Shown: one piece after another, positions 31,481 to 43,135 of the stretch
How positions within the stretch are numbered: position 1 is the stretch's first letter
How the letters are laid out: every line of letters starts with the position of its first letter
From: Massilia oculi
GTDB lineage: Bacteria > Pseudomonadota > Gammaproteobacteria > Burkholderiales > Burkholderiaceae_D
Length of the DNA stretch: 64,000 nucleotides
Direction of reading: 5' to 3'
Assembly (NCBI RefSeq): GCF_003143515.1
Contig: NZ_CP029343.1
Location: 310,001-374,000 of the forward strand
Position numbers and translations under genes: made by a program
Notes under the pieces: model-generated
The model's input: only the letters and a program-made list of their open reading frames with translations
Database searches by the model: none
What the model was told of the DNA's origin: nothing

Positions 31481-32547
31481 TGCGTTTTATTGTGTGCCTG
31501 CTGGTGTTGTTGTCGCTGTCTGCCCATGCTGCGGCGCCCGTGTATGCGCCCGTCACCCCCGGCGCCGGGCTGTCGTTCCCGCGCGACTACGGCGCCCATC
31601 CGGAGTTTCGCACCGAGTGGTGGTACGTCACCGGCTGGGTCGAGACGCCCGACCAGCGCCCGCTCGGCTTCCAGGTCACCTTCTTCCGCAGCCGCACCGG
31701 CGCCGACAACGCCAACCCTAGCCATTTCGCGCCGCGCCAGCTGGTGATCGGTCACGCGGCCCTGTCCGATCCGCAGGTCGGCCGCCTGGTGCACGACGAG
31801 CGCAGCGCGCGCGAGGGATTCAGCATGGCCTGGGCGCGGCCCGGCAACACCGACCTGAAACTGGACGACTGGCGCATGGTCCGCGACGCGAACGGCGTCT
31901 ACCGCGTCACCATCCGCTCCAACCAGCTGACGCTCGAACTGCGCCTGAAGCCGACGCAGCCGGTGCTGGTGCAGGGCCAGGGCGGCTATTCGCGCAAGGG
32001 CCCCAGCGCCCAGCACGCGAGTTACTACTACAGCGAACCGCACCTCGACGTGTCCGGCACGGTCGGCCGCGCCGGCATGGCGGCCACCCAGGTGAGCGGC
32101 AGCGCATGGCTCGACCACGAATGGTCGAGCGAGGCGCTGCAGCCGGACGCCGTGGGCTGGGACTGGGTCGGCGCCAACCTCGACGACGGCGGCGCCCTGA
32201 TGGCTTTCCAGATCCGCGACCGCCAAGGTGGTAAACTGTGGGCGCACGCCACCCGGCGCGACAAGGCCGGCAAGGTGGTGCACTACGCCCCCGGGGAGAT
32301 CGCATTCGCGCCGCAGACGCACTGGAAATCGCCGCGCACCGGCGCCACGTATCCGATCGCGACCACGATCACCACGGGGACCGACAGCTGGCAGGTGATG
32401 CCGCTGCAGCAGGACCAGGAACTCGATTCGCGCCGCTCGACCGGCGCCGTGTACTGGGAAGGCGCGGTCACGATCCAGCAGAACGGCCGCCGGGTGGGCC
32501 GCGGCTACCTCGAGATGACCGGCTACGTGCAACCGATGAAGCTTTGA
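31480..32547 (+). CDS. AttH / CrtC-type lipocalin-like secreted protein
   Basis: Encodes 355 residues; ATG 31480 overlaps the permease stop (TAATG). The signal peptide is MRFIVCLLVLLSLSAHAAA. Conserved blocks are HPEFRTEWWYVTGWVE at the N-terminus, SYYYSEPHLDVSGTV, and GSAWLDHEWSSEAL-x-GWDWVGANLDDG in the middle. These are typical of the AttH/carotenoid 1,2-hydratase double-lipocalin family. The likely role is an envelope protein working with the FtsX-like permease; hydratase activity is not implied. Confidence 0.85.
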   Translation: MRFIVCLLVLLSLSAHAAAPVYAPVTPGAGLSFPRDYGAHPEFRTEWWYVTGWVETPDQRPLGFQVTFFRSRTGADNANPSHFAPRQLVIGHAALSDPQVGRLVHDERSAREGFSMAWARPGNTDLKLDDWRMVRDANGVYRVTIRSNQLTLELRLKPTQPVLVQGQGGYSRKGPSAQHASYYYSEPHLDVSGTVGRAGMAATQVSGSAWLDHEWSSEALQPDAVGWDWVGANLDDGGALMAFQIRDRQGGKLWAHATRRDKAGKVVHYAPGEIAFAPQTHWKSPRTGATYPIATTITTGTDSWQVMPLQQDQELDSRRSTGAVYWEGAVTIQQNGRRVGRGYLEMTGYVQPMKL

Positions 32548-32590
32548 ATACCGATAACGATAATAAGAACGACCGACACACCACAACACG

Positions 32591-34438
32591 ATGACCACCC
32601 GTAACACCAGCAAGACCGACCAGGAACCATCCCGCAAGAGCAGCCTGGCCACCCTCAGGGGCTTGAGTCCCTTCCTGCGTCCCTACCGCCGCCAGTTCCT
32701 GCTGGCCGGCATCGCCCTGCTGTTCGCGGCCGGCGCCACGCTGGCGATTCCGGCGGCCTTCAAGCAGATGATCGACCTGGGCTTCGGCGCCGCCAGCGCG
32801 ACCGCGGCCGCCGGCGCCGCGGTCGAAGGCGGCAGCCTGGAACACATCAACGCCACCTTCCTGGCCCTGTTCGGCGTGGCCGCGGTGCTGGCGGTGGCCA
32901 CCGCGGCGCGCTTCTACATGGTGTCCTGGCTGGGCGAGCGCGTCACCGCCGACATTCGCAGCGCGGTCTACGGCCACGTGGTGCGCCAGAGTCCCGAGTT
33001 CTTCGAGACCACCCGCACCGGCGAAGTGCTGTCGCGCCTGACCACCGACACCACCCTGATCCAGACCGTGGTCGGCACCAGCATCTCGCTGGCGCTGCGC
33101 AATACGCTGCTGTTCTTCGGCGGCCTGGTGATGCTGTTCGTGACCAGCCCGCGCCTGACCTCCATCATCCTGGGCCTGCTGGTGCTGGTGGTGCTGCCGA
33201 TCGTGCTGTTCGGCCGCCGCGTGCGCAAGCTCTCGCGCGACTCCCAGGACCGCATCGCCGACGCCTCGGCGGTGGCCGGCGAGATCCTTAACGCGATGCC
33301 GACCGTGCAGGCGTTTACCCGGGAAGGCCATGAATCCGGCCGCTTCGGCAAGGAGGTCGAAGGCGCCTTCATCACCGCCATGCGCCGCATCCGCGCCCGC
33401 GCCACGCTCACCATGCTGGCCATCGTGCTGGTGTTCGGCGCCATCGTGTTCGTGCTGTGGCTCGGCGCGCACGCCGTCGTCGAAGGAACGATGACCGGCG
33501 GCGACTTGGGCCAGTTCATCCTGTACGCCGGCATCGTGGCGGGGTCGGTCGGCGCCCTGTCGGAAGTGATGGGCGACGCCCAGCGCGCCGCCGGCGCCAC
33601 CGAACGCCTGCTCGAGCTGCTCGGCGCGCAATCCGAGATCCAGGATCCGCTGCAGCCCAGGCTTCTTCCCGCGCGCACCGAGAACGGCGCCCGCGTGACG
33701 CTCGACGACGTGACCTTCGCCTACCCGTCGCGCCTGGACGAAGCCGCCCTGTCGCACCTGGCGCTCGACATCCGCCCCGGCGAGACGGTGGCCGTGGTCG
33801 GTCCTTCCGGCGCCGGCAAGACCACCCTGTTCCAGCTGCTGCTGCGCTTCTACGATCCGCAGGCAGGCAGCATTCGCCTCGACGGCGTCGACGTGCGCGA
33901 CCTGGCGCTGCAGTCGCTGCGCGGCGCGGTCGGCATCGTGCCGCAGGACACGGTGATCTTCTCGCTCGACGCCATGGAAAACATCCGCTACGGCCGCCCG
34001 GACGCCAGCGACGACGAAGTGATCGCGGCGGCGAAGATGGCCGCGGCCCACGATTTCATCGAGCGCCTGCCGCAGGGCTATGCATCGTTCCTGGGCGAGC
34101 GCGGGGTGCGCCTGTCGGGCGGCCAGCGCCAGCGCATCGCCATCGCGCGCGCCCTGCTCAAGAACCCGCCGCTGCTGCTGCTGGACGAAGCCACCAGCGC
34201 GCTCGACGCCGAGTCCGAACGCCTGGTGCAGCGCGCGCTCGAAGCCGCGATGGTCGGCCGCACCACCATCATCATCGCCCACCGCCTGGCGACGGTGCAG
34301 CGCGCCGACCGCATCGTCGTGCTGGACGAGGGCCGGATCGTCGAATCCGGCACCCACGCCGAGCTGATCGCGCTGCGTGGCGTGTACGCCAACCTGGCGG
34401 CGCTCCAGTTCCAGACCCATGCGCCGGTGGCGGCATGA
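32591..34438 (+). CDS. ABC exporter (MsbA/LmrA-type, fused membrane and ATPase domains)
   Basis: Encodes 615 residues: a six-helix membrane domain (about 35-330), then the ATPase. Walker A is GPSGAGKTT (about residue 405), Q-loop PQDTVIF, signature LSGGQRQRIAIARALL, Walker B LLLLDEATSALD, H-loop IIAHRL. All catalytic parts are present, so a homodimeric exporter is expected. The substrate is unknown; lipid or drug are the usual types. It follows the AttH gene at 43 bp, possibly in the same transcript. Confidence 0.93.
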   Translation: MTTRNTSKTDQEPSRKSSLATLRGLSPFLRPYRRQFLLAGIALLFAAGATLAIPAAFKQMIDLGFGAASATAAAGAAVEGGSLEHINATFLALFGVAAVLAVATAARFYMVSWLGERVTADIRSAVYGHVVRQSPEFFETTRTGEVLSRLTTDTTLIQTVVGTSISLALRNTLLFFGGLVMLFVTSPRLTSIILGLLVLVVLPIVLFGRRVRKLSRDSQDRIADASAVAGEILNAMPTVQAFTREGHESGRFGKEVEGAFITAMRRIRARATLTMLAIVLVFGAIVFVLWLGAHAVVEGTMTGGDLGQFILYAGIVAGSVGALSEVMGDAQRAAGATERLLELLGAQSEIQDPLQPRLLPARTENGARVTLDDVTFAYPSRLDEAALSHLALDIRPGETVAVVGPSGAGKTTLFQLLLRFYDPQAGSIRLDGVDVRDLALQSLRGAVGIVPQDTVIFSLDAMENIRYGRPDASDDEVIAAAKMAAAHDFIERLPQGYASFLGERGVRLSGGQRQRIAIARALLKNPPLLLLDEATSALDAESERLVQRALEAAMVGRTTIIIAHRLATVQRADRIVVLDEGRIVESGTHAELIALRGVYANLAALQFQTHAPVAA

Positions 34439-34595
34439 CACGGCCGCGAGGGCAATCCGTAGTGTTACGTAGCAATCCGCCAAGCTGTTGTGCCGAGGCT
34501 ACCGGGTAGCATTCCTAAACTCACTAAATGTTGCGGCGCGAAAAGTTTGCGAGGTATGATCCGGGGTTATATCCCTCTATTTTCCCTCACAAACC

Positions 34596-36617
34596 ATGAG
34601 CAACCGTAAATTTAGTCCAGCCGGCTGGAATGTAGGCACGCGCATCAGCGCGGTCACCTTTCTGCTGGCCGGCGCCATCATCGCCGCCCTGATCGCGACC
34701 ATCACCGTCCTGACCTCCGGCATGCTGGAGCGGCGCGCCATCGACAGCGTGAGGAACGAGCTGCACGGCGTGACCAGCACCGTCGAGCTGTTCAACAAGA
34801 CCGTCAGCAGCCAGGCCGTCAGCTTCGGGCGCATCTTCCGCGCCGGCCTGCCGGGCGACTTCGCGCTCGACGAGGCGAGCACCGTCGACGTCGCCGGACG
34901 CCAGGTGCCGACCCTGAGCGTGGCCGGCCATCCGCTCAACCTCGATTTCAGCGCCCCGGACGCGTTCACCGAACGCACCGGCGGCAACGCCACCATCTTC
35001 GCCGCCGCCGGCGAGGACTTCGTGCGCGTGACGACCTCGGTCAAGAAGGAAAACGGCGAGCGCGCGGTGGGAACCGCCCTCGACAAGGCCTCGCCGGCCT
35101 ACCCGGCCCTGCGCGCCGGCCGCACCTACGTCGGCCTGACCACGCTGTTCGGCAAGCAGTTCATCACCCAGTACGAGCCGGTGCGCGACGCGGCCGGCAA
35201 GGTCGTCGGCGCGCTCTACGTCGGGGTGGACATCAGCGCCGACTTGGCCGCCCTCAAGGAGCGCATCCGCGCCGTCAAGGTCGGCGATACCGGCTACTTC
35301 TTCGTGCTGTCGTCGGCGCCGAAGACCTATGGCGACCTGATCGTGCACCCGAACAAGGAAGGCGAGAACATCCTCGACAGCCAGTCGGCCGACGGCCACG
35401 CCTTCATCAAGGAGATGCTGGAGAAGAAGGAAGGCACGATCAGCTATGACTGGCAGAACCCGGGCGAACTGCGCGCGCGCAAAAAATTCGCGGCCTACTC
35501 GGAGATGAAGGACTGGAACTGGGTCATCGCCGGCGGCACCTACCGCGACGAGATCACCGCCGCCGCGACCGAGCTGCGCAACCGTTTCATCGTGTTCGGC
35601 CTGGCGGCGCTCGCCGTGCTGGCCACCGTGCTGTATTTCCTGGTGCGCGCCACCGTCACCCGTCCGCTGGCCGAGGTGCAGGCGGTCGCCACCCGCATCG
35701 CCGACGGTGACCTGACCGCCCAGGCCAGGACCCGCCGCGACGACGAGATCGGCCGCCTCACCGGCGCCATCAACGAGATCGGGGCGCGCCTCTCGAGCGT
35801 GGTCGGCCAGGTGCGCGACGGCGCCGAGCACATCGCCACCGCCTCGCAGGAAATCTCGACCGGCAATCTGGACCTGTGCAGCCGCACCGAGGAGCAGGCG
35901 GCCAGCCTGGCCACCACCGCCTCGTCGATGGACCAGCTGACCACGACCGTGCGCCAGAACGCCGACAATGCGCGCCAGGCCGACCAGCTGGCCCGCAGCG
36001 CTTCCGAGGTCGCCCAGAAGGGCGGCAGCACGGTGTCGCAGGTGGTGGCGCGCATGGATTCCATTTCCCAGGCCTCGCGCAAGATTTCGGATATCACGGG
36101 CGTCATCGACGGCATCGCGTTCCAGACCAATATCCTTGCGCTGAACGCGGCCGTGGAAGCGGCGCGCGCCGGCGAACAGGGCCGCGGCTTCGCGGTCGTG
36201 GCGAGCGAAGTGCGCAACCTGGCCCAGCGCTCGGCGGCGGCCGCCAAGGAGATCAAGGTCCTGATCGAGGCGTCCAACAGCGAAGTCGATGCCGGCAGCC
36301 AGCTGGTGGCCCAGGCCGGCGTGACGATGCAGGAAGTGCTGGACAGCGTGCAGCGCGTGACCGACGTCATTTCCGAAATCAGCAGCGCCAGCCAGGAACA
36401 GACGCAAGGCATCGAAGAGATCAACCGCTCGGTGGTCGAGATGGACACCGTGACCCAGCAGAACGCAGCCCTGGTCGAAGAAGCCAGCGCCGCCGCCCAG
36501 GCCATGCACGAGCAGGCCGACGCGCTGGCGCGTTCGGTGCGCCGCTTCCGCCTGGCCGACGAGCGCGAGGCCGCGGCGCTGGCCGCGCCGAAGCGCCGCG
36601 CGCTGATCGAGAACTGA
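34596..36617 (+). CDS. Methyl-accepting chemotaxis protein with Cache sensor
   Basis: Encodes 673 residues. TM1 is at about 17-40. A periplasmic single-Cache domain (Cache3/Cache2 type) follows, with [23 protein letters not shown] and [32 protein letters not shown]2 is near 330-350, then HAMP ([33 protein letters not shown]). The signalling hairpin tip is [43 protein letters not shown]. It senses a small ligand and feeds the CheA-CheW array. The transcript is probably monocistronic. Confidence 0.95.
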   Translation: MSNRKFSPAGWNVGTRISAVTFLLAGAIIAALIATITVLTSGMLERRAIDSVRNELHGVTSTVELFNKTVSSQAVSFGRIFRAGLPGDFALDEASTVDVAGRQVPTLSVAGHPLNLDFSAPDAFTERTGGNATIFAAAGEDFVRVTTSVKKENGERAVGTALDKASPAYPALRAGRTYVGLTTLFGKQFITQYEPVRDAAGKVVGALYVGVDISADLAALKERIRAVKVGDTGYFFVLSSAPKTYGDLIVHPNKEGENILDSQSADGHAFIKEMLEKKEGTISYDWQNPGELRARKKFAAYSEMKDWNWVIAGGTYRDEITAAATELRNRFIVFGLAALAVLATVLYFLVRATVTRPLAEVQAVATRIADGDLTAQARTRRDDEIGRLTGAINEIGARLSSVVGQVRDGAEHIATASQEISTGNLDLCSRTEEQAASLATTASSMDQLTTTVRQNADNARQADQLARSASEVAQKGGSTVSQVVARMDSISQASRKISDITGVIDGIAFQTNILALNAAVEAARAGEQGRGFAVVASEVRNLAQRSAAAAKEIKVLIEASNSEVDAGSQLVAQAGVTMQEVLDSVQRVTDVISEISSASQEQTQGIEEINRSVVEMDTVTQQNAALVEEASAAAQAMHEQADALARSVRRFRLADEREAAALAAPKRRALIEN

Positions 36618-36650
36618 TAAAGTAGCGGGCTCGCCTTCCAGGAGCCCGTC

Positions 36651-37792
36651 TTGCCCGACACCGACCTGCAGCGCCGCTGCCACACCGTCTTCCCGGCCAT
36701 CGCCAGCAGCGACCGGCCGAACTGTTCGCCGCCATGGCCGCCTGGTGCGAGGAGCACGACGTCGACCACGACGTCTACGGCAACGGCGCCCTGATCCAGG
36801 ACTTCGAGCGCAAGGTCGCCGCCCTGCTGGGCTTCGAGGCGGCCGTGTTCTGCATCAGCGGCACCATGGCCCAGGTCACGGCGCTGCGCCTCGGCGCCCA
36901 CGAATTTGCCAGGAACGGGGGCAGCCGCCTGGTGGCCCTGCATCCCACCTCGCACATCTTCGTTCACGAACGTTCCAACTACCAGTTGCTGGACCATTTC
37001 CAGGCGCTGTCGGTCGGCGACCGTCACCGTCCCTGGGTCGAGGCCGACCTGGCGGCGGTGCCGGAACGCCTCGGCGCCGTCGGCCTCGAGATCCCCATGC
37101 GCGAGATCGGCGGCCAGCTGTCAAGCTGGAACGAGCTGGAAGCGATCAAGCGCCATTGCCGCACCTGCGGCATCCACCTGCACATGGACGGCGCGCGCCT
37201 GTGGGAGGCGCAAGCCGGTTATGGCCGCAATGCCGCCGACATCGCGTCCGGCTTCGATTCCGTTTACGTGTCGCTGTACAAGGGCATCGGCGGGCTGGGC
37301 GGCGCCATGCTGCTCGGCAGCCGCGCCTTCGTGGACCGCTGCGCCGAATGGTTCCGGCGCCAGGGCGGCAACGTCATCCATCGCTCCCCGTACATCGTGG
37401 CGGCGGCCATGGGATTCGACGCGCGGCTGGCGGCGATGCCCGCGTATTTCGAGCGCACCCGCTTTCTTTACCAGGCCTTGCGCGCGCATCCCGAGCTGCG
37501 GGTCAACCCGGTCGCGCCGCAGGCGAACATGCTGCATATTCATCTGCCGGTCGACCGCGAACGCGCGCTCGCGGTACGCGATGCGCTGGCCCGCGAGCAT
37601 GGCATCTGGATGTTCAACCGCGCCGTGCATGGCGCGCTGCCGGCGTCGAGCGTCGTCGAGATCTATGTCGGCGACAACCTGCTGTCGATGCCTGACGATA
37701 CGGTGCGCGAAACGCTGCGGCAGTTCGCCGCGGCACTGACGGCCAATGCTAGAATGTCGGATTGTCCCAACCCCGCTTCACCAGTCCCATAA
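36651..37792 (+). pseudogene. Low-specificity L-threonine aldolase, frame broken near its 5' end
   Basis: TTG 36651 has AGGAG 6 nt upstream and opens as PDTDLQRRCHTVFPAIASSDRP. The frame then fails, and the family sequence continues one frame over (ELFAAMAAWCEEHDVDHDVYGNG and onward). Restoring one G at GGCC-GAACTG (near 36717) joins them into about 380 residues. The rest is a fold type I PLP enzyme: HLHMDGARLWEAQAGYG and the PLP lysine in VYVSLYKGIGGLGGAMLLG. It cleaves threonine to glycine and acetaldehyde. If the break is real, ATG 36734 might still give a shorter product lacking only the first 28 residues. Confidence 0.85.
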
Positions 37793-37796
37793 CGCA

Positions 37797-38587
<791 letters not shown>

Positions 38588-38591
<4 letters not shown>

Positions 38592-39091
38592 GGGACGCCG
38601 CCAACCTGACCCTGGTGGTCGCCATCGACGCCAAGGGCGGCATCGGCATCGACAACAAGATGCCCTGGCACCTGCCCGAGGACTTCGCCCACTTCAAGCG
38701 CGTCACGCTCGGCAAGCCGGTGATCATGGGCCGCAAGACCTTCGACTCGATCGGCCGCGTCCTGCCCGGACGCCGCAACATCGTCATCACCCGCAACGCC
38801 GACTGGGCGCACGAAGGCGCCGAACGCGCGGCGTCGCTGGAAGCGGCCATCGCCATGCTCGGTGGCGCACCGGCCAGCATCATCGGCGGCGCCCAGGTCT
38901 TCGCCCAGTCCATGGACGTGGCCGACGCCATGATCGTGACCCACATCGACCGCATCTTCGACTGCGACACCTTCTTCCCGCCGATCGACGCGGCCGTGTG
39001 GCGCGAAACCGCGCGCGAGCCCCACCACAGCGAAGCCAATGGCTTCGACTACGCCTTCGTGACGTATGCGCGGCGCGAGGCGATCCAGTGA
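38588..39091 (+). CDS. folA: Dihydrofolate reductase
   Basis: Encodes 167 residues. [26 protein letters not shown] contains the active-site acid after [21 protein letters not shown] is the NADPH motif, and [12 protein letters not shown] follows. It reduces dihydrofolate made by ThyA. Overlaps with thyA and with the following GTG-start gene (4 bp each) show a tight operon. Confidence 0.96.
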
Positions 39092-39720
39092 ACGAGCCGG
39101 CACGCCCACCAGGCTCGCGCGGCGGCGACGGTTTCGCCGGCCGCATCGCGGTACTGATCGCGGTGCTGGCCACGCTCGGCACCCTGTTCGCCTTCCTCGG
39201 CACGTCGTCGCACAACGACGCCAGCCTGTACAAGACCCAGGCGGCGATGGAAAAGACCAGCGCCGCCAATGCCTCGAGCCACTACCAGGCCAAGTCGAGC
39301 CGCCAGAACCTGGCCGAGCTGGCCGCGACCCTCCCCGGCGTCGACGGCGCGCGCTACCGCGACGAGTCCGAGCGCTACCGGGAAGAGAAGGACGTCATCC
39401 GCAAGGAAGCCGAGCGCTGGGAAGCGGCGTCGGGCGAATCGAACCGCCGCTCGGACGAAGCCCTGCACCGCCAGCGCCAGTGGGCCGCCGCCTCGGTGGC
39501 CCAGCAGATCGCGATCTCGCTTGCCGCCATCACGCTGCTGGCGCGCCGCACCTGGCTGCTCACGCTTACCGGGGCGGTGGCGGCCTTCGGCATCACGCTG
39601 GGGCTGTTCGCCTTCCTGCACGGCAGCGTCACGGCGCTGTCACCGATCCCGCTCGTCGGCGCTCTCGTTGCCGCGCTATTGACCGAGGGCATCCGACGCG
39701 CCGGGCGAAGAATCGACTAG
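39088..39720 (+). CDS. DUF4337-family membrane protein
   Basis: Encodes 210 residues starting at GTG 39088, overlapping the folA stop. One N-terminal transmembrane segment (IAVLIAVLATLGTLFAFLG) is followed by a long charged coiled coil (about 40-135) and two C-terminal membrane helices. The pattern SSHNDASLYKTQAAMEKTSAANASSHYQAKS fits DUF4337. Function unknown. Confidence 0.8.
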   Translation: MNEPARPPGSRGGDGFAGRIAVLIAVLATLGTLFAFLGTSSHNDASLYKTQAAMEKTSAANASSHYQAKSSRQNLAELAATLPGVDGARYRDESERYREEKDVIRKEAERWEAASGESNRRSDEALHRQRQWAAASVAQQIAISLAAITLLARRTWLLTLTGAVAAFGITLGLFAFLHGSVTALSPIPLVGALVAALLTEGIRRAGRRID

Positions 39721-39894
39721 AGTGCGCCACCCTTCCGGAACAGTGGCTAACCTAGCAAAAAAACTTGCACCGGGACCCGTGTTTTCTGCGAAAATCCGCT
39801 TCTCATTTTTCTACGGTGCCGTGCGCGGCGGCCAGCCCCTCCGGAACGATCCGGGGACCTGCCGCTTCCACGGCGCTTCGTTTTGGAGCTGTCC

Positions 39895-42153
39895 ATGAAA
39901 TTTCGTTTCCCTATCGTCATCATCGATGAGGACTTCCGCTCGGAGAACACCTCCGGTCTCGGCATTCGCGCCCTGGCGGCCGCGATGGAACAGGAAGGCA
40001 TGGAGGTCGTCGGTGTGACCAGCTATGGCGACCTGTCCCAGTTCGCGCAGCAGCAATCGCGCGCATCGGCCTTCGTCCTGTCGATCGACGACGAGGAATT
40101 CGGCGGCGGCTCGCTCGAAGAGACCGATTTCGCACTGGTCGGCCTGCGCGCCTTCGTGAAGGAAATCCGCCACAAGAACGCCAATATCCCGATCTACATC
40201 TATGGCGAGACGCGCACCAGCCGCCACATCCCGAACGACATCCTGAAGGAGCTGCACGGCTTCATCCACATGTTCGAGGACACTCCGGAATTCGTGGCGC
40301 GCCACATCATCCGCGAGGCCAAGGCCTATCTGGACAGCCTGGCGCCGCCGTTCTTCCGCGCGCTGGTCAACTACGCCTACGACGGCTCCTACTCGTGGCA
40401 CTGCCCGGGCCACTCGGGCGGCGTGGCTTTCCTGAAGTCGCCGATCGGCCAGATGTTCCACCAGTTCTTTGGCGAGAACATGCTGCGCGCCGACGTCTGC
40501 AACGCGGTCGAGGAACTGGGCCAGCTGCTCGACCACACCGGCCCGGTGGCCAAGTCCGAGCGCAACGCCGCGCGCATCTACAGCGCCGACCACTGCTACT
40601 TCGTGACCAACGGCACCTCCACCTCGAACAAGATGGTGTGGCACTCGACCGTGGCGCCGGGCGACATCGTCGTCGTCGACCGCAACTGCCACAAGTCGAT
40701 CCTGCACTCGATCATCATGTGCGGCGCGATCCCCGTGTTCCTGATGCCGACCCGGAATCACCTGGGCATCATCGGCCCGATCCCGCTCGAGGAATTCACG
40801 CCCGAGTCGATCGCCCGCAAGATCGAGGCGAATCCGTTCGCGCGCGACGCCGTCAACAAGAAGCCGCGCATCCTCACCATCACCCAGTCGACCTATGACG
40901 GCGTGGTGTACAACGTCGAGACCCTGCGCGAAATGCTGGACGGGAAGATCGACACCCTGCACTTCGACGAAGCCTGGCTGCCGCACGCAACCTTCCACAG
41001 CTTCTACCGGAACATGCACGCGATCGGCGAGAATCGCCCGCGCGCCAAGGAGTCGATGATCTTCTCGACCCAGTCGACCCACAAGCTGCTGGCCGGCCTG
41101 TCGCAGGCGTCGCAGGTGCTGGTGCGCGAATCGGAATCGGTCAAGCTCGACCAGGACGCCTTCAACGAGGCCTACCTGATGCACACCTCGACCTCGCCGC
41201 AGTACTCGATCATCGCCTCGTGCGACGTCGCCGCGGCCATGATGGAAGCGCCGGGCGGCACCGCCCTGGTCGAGGAATCGATCCTGGAAGCGCTGGACTT
41301 CCGCCGCGCGATGAAGAAGGTCGACGAGGACTACGGCGACGACTGGTGGTTCCAGGTCTGGGGTCCGGACAAGTTTTCGGAAGAAGGCATCGGCACCCAG
41401 GACGACTGGATGATCCGCGCCGAAGAGAACTGGCACGGCTTCGGCAAGCTGGCGCCGGGCTTCAATATGCTCGACCCGATCAAGGCCACCATCGTGACCC
41501 CGGGCCTGGACCTGTCGGGCCAGTTCGGCGAGACCGGCATCCCGGCCTCGATCGTCACCAAGTACCTGGCCGAGCACGGCGTCATCATCGAGAAGTGCGG
41601 CCTGTACTCGTTCTTCATCATGTTCACGATCGGCATCACCAAGGGCCGCTGGAATACCCTGGTGACGGCGCTGCAGCAGTTCAAGGACGACTACGACCGC
41701 AACCAGCCGATGTGGCGCGCGATGCCGCAGTTCGCCTCGGCCAACCCGCGCTACGAAACCCGCGGCCTGCGCGACCTGTGCACCGAGATCCACACCTTCT
41801 ACAAGTCGCGCGACGTGGCGCGCCTGACGACCGAGATGTACCTGTCGGACATGGTGCCGGCCATGAAGCCGTCGGACGCCTTCGCCAACATGGCGCACCG
41901 CAAGATCGAGCGCGTCGCGATCGACGAGCTGGAAGGCCGCATCACGGCGATCCTGCTGACGCCTTACCCGCCGGGCATTCCGCTCCTGATCCCGGGCGAG
42001 CGCTTCAACAAGACCATCGTCGACTACCTGCGCTTCGCGCGCGACTTCAATGAACGCTTCCCGGGCTTCGAGACCGACGTGCACGGCCTGGTCAAGCGCG
42101 AGGTCGACGGCAAGCGCGGCTACTTCGTCGACTGCGTGATGCAGGACGCGTAA
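39895..42153 (+). CDS. Orn/Lys/Arg decarboxylase, large PLP-dependent form
   Basis: Encodes 752 residues from ATG 39895 (GGAG 7 nt upstream). An N-terminal receiver-like wing domain is followed by the PLP core: SWHCPGHSGGVAFLKS, VVVDRNCHKSILHS, LHFDEAWLPHATFHS, and the PLP lysine at about 397 in STQSTHKLLAGLSQAS. The C-terminal domain ends YPPGIPLLIPGERF. The length is close to arginine decarboxylase AdiA (about 756) and slightly longer than LdcI. Substrate among arginine, lysine and ornithine is undecided. Likely role: polyamine supply or acid resistance. Confidence 0.9.
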   Translation: MKFRFPIVIIDEDFRSENTSGLGIRALAAAMEQEGMEVVGVTSYGDLSQFAQQQSRASAFVLSIDDEEFGGGSLEETDFALVGLRAFVKEIRHKNANIPIYIYGETRTSRHIPNDILKELHGFIHMFEDTPEFVARHIIREAKAYLDSLAPPFFRALVNYAYDGSYSWHCPGHSGGVAFLKSPIGQMFHQFFGENMLRADVCNAVEELGQLLDHTGPVAKSERNAARIYSADHCYFVTNGTSTSNKMVWHSTVAPGDIVVVDRNCHKSILHSIIMCGAIPVFLMPTRNHLGIIGPIPLEEFTPESIARKIEANPFARDAVNKKPRILTITQSTYDGVVYNVETLREMLDGKIDTLHFDEAWLPHATFHSFYRNMHAIGENRPRAKESMIFSTQSTHKLLAGLSQASQVLVRESESVKLDQDAFNEAYLMHTSTSPQYSIIASCDVAAAMMEAPGGTALVEESILEALDFRRAMKKVDEDYGDDWWFQVWGPDKFSEEGIGTQDDWMIRAEENWHGFGKLAPGFNMLDPIKATIVTPGLDLSGQFGETGIPASIVTKYLAEHGVIIEKCGLYSFFIMFTIGITKGRWNTLVTALQQFKDDYDRNQPMWRAMPQFASANPRYETRGLRDLCTEIHTFYKSRDVARLTTEMYLSDMVPAMKPSDAFANMAHRKIERVAIDELEGRITAILLTPYPPGIPLLIPGERFNKTIVDYLRFARDFNERFPGFETDVHGLVKREVDGKRGYFVDCVMQDA

Positions 42154-42190
42154 ACGGCGCAGGAGGCCACGGCCTCTGCCCGCCGAGAGA

Positions 42191-42219
42191 GGCCAGGCCC
42201 GAATCCTGGCCTTTTTTTT
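42191..42219 (+). terminator. Rho-independent terminator after the decarboxylase gene
   Basis: A GGCCAGG/CCTGGCC stem with a 7-nt loop is followed by eight T residues (42212-42219). Confidence 0.9.
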
Positions 42220-42237
42220 CGCGTATCATCGCGGATC

Positions 42238-43128
42238 ATGAACGCCGACGACTTCGACTCCGCATCCTTCTTCACCGCCCGCCGCCCGCGCCTGCAGCGC
42301 ATCGCCTACCGCATGCTCGGTTCGGTGGCCGAGGCCGAGGACGTGGTGCAGGACGCCTGGCTGCGCTGGCACGGCGCCGACCAGGCGGCGGTGCGCGAGC
42401 CGGAAGCCTTCCTGGTGCGCACCGTGACGCGCCTGTGCCTGGACGTGCTCAAGTCGGCCCGCGTCAAGCGCGAGGAATACATCGGCCCCTGGCTGCCGGA
42501 ACCATTCATCGATCCCGCCGGGGACGAAGAGGACGACATCACCCTGCCCCTGATGCTGGCGATGGAGCGCCTGTCGCCGCTGGAGCGCGCCGCGTTCCTG
42601 CTGCACGACGTGTTCGACATGGAGTTCGACGAGGTGGCCGAGGCGATCGGCCGCGAAGCGGCTGCCTGCCGCCAGCTGGCCAGCCGCGCGCGCGCCCATG
42701 TGGCCGGCGCGCGGCCGCGCTTCCCGGTGTCCCCGGCCCGCCAGAAGGAGATCGCCGCCGCCTTCTTCGCCGCCTCGCGCAGCGGCGACGTGGCCCAGCT
42801 CACCCGGCTGCTGTCGAGCGACGTGGTGTTCTATGGGGACGGCGGCGGCAAGCGCCAGGCCTCGATGAACCCGATCTTCGGGCAGGAGAAGGTGCTGCGC
42901 TTCCTGCTGGCGCAGAAGGTGAAGGCGGCGTGGGACGCCGCCGAGCTGCTGGGCATGCCCGGCATCGACGGCCTGCCGGGACGGGTCACGCTCGAACCCG
43001 ACGCCATGCTGCAGACGATGGCGCTGGAGATCGACGACGGGCGCATCAAGGCCATTTACGTGATGCGCAATCCCGACAAGCTGGGACACCTGGCGTACTC
43101 GGGCCAGCGGGCGCGCCAGGAAGATTGA
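42238..43128 (+). CDS. ECF41-type sigma factor with SnoaL-like C-terminal domain
   Basis: Encodes 296 residues. Sigma2 is RRPRLQRIAYRMLGSVAEAEDVVQDAWLRWH; sigma4 is LSPLERAAFLLHDVFDMEFDEVAEAIGREAAACRQLASRARAHV. A SnoaL/NTF2-like domain follows (from about residue 165), as in SigJ/ECF41 factors, where it modulates activity in place of an anti-sigma factor. No carboxymuconolactone-decarboxylase-type gene, the usual ECF41 neighbour, is seen; it sits next to convergent dcd. Confidence 0.88.
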   Translation: MNADDFDSASFFTARRPRLQRIAYRMLGSVAEAEDVVQDAWLRWHGADQAAVREPEAFLVRTVTRLCLDVLKSARVKREEYIGPWLPEPFIDPAGDEEDDITLPLMLAMERLSPLERAAFLLHDVFDMEFDEVAEAIGREAAACRQLASRARAHVAGARPRFPVSPARQKEIAAAFFAASRSGDVAQLTRLLSSDVVFYGDGGGKRQASMNPIFGQEKVLRFLLAQKVKAAWDAAELLGMPGIDGLPGRVTLEPDAMLQTMALEIDDGRIKAIYVMRNPDKLGHLAYSGQRARQED

Positions 43129-43135
43129 AGACCGG

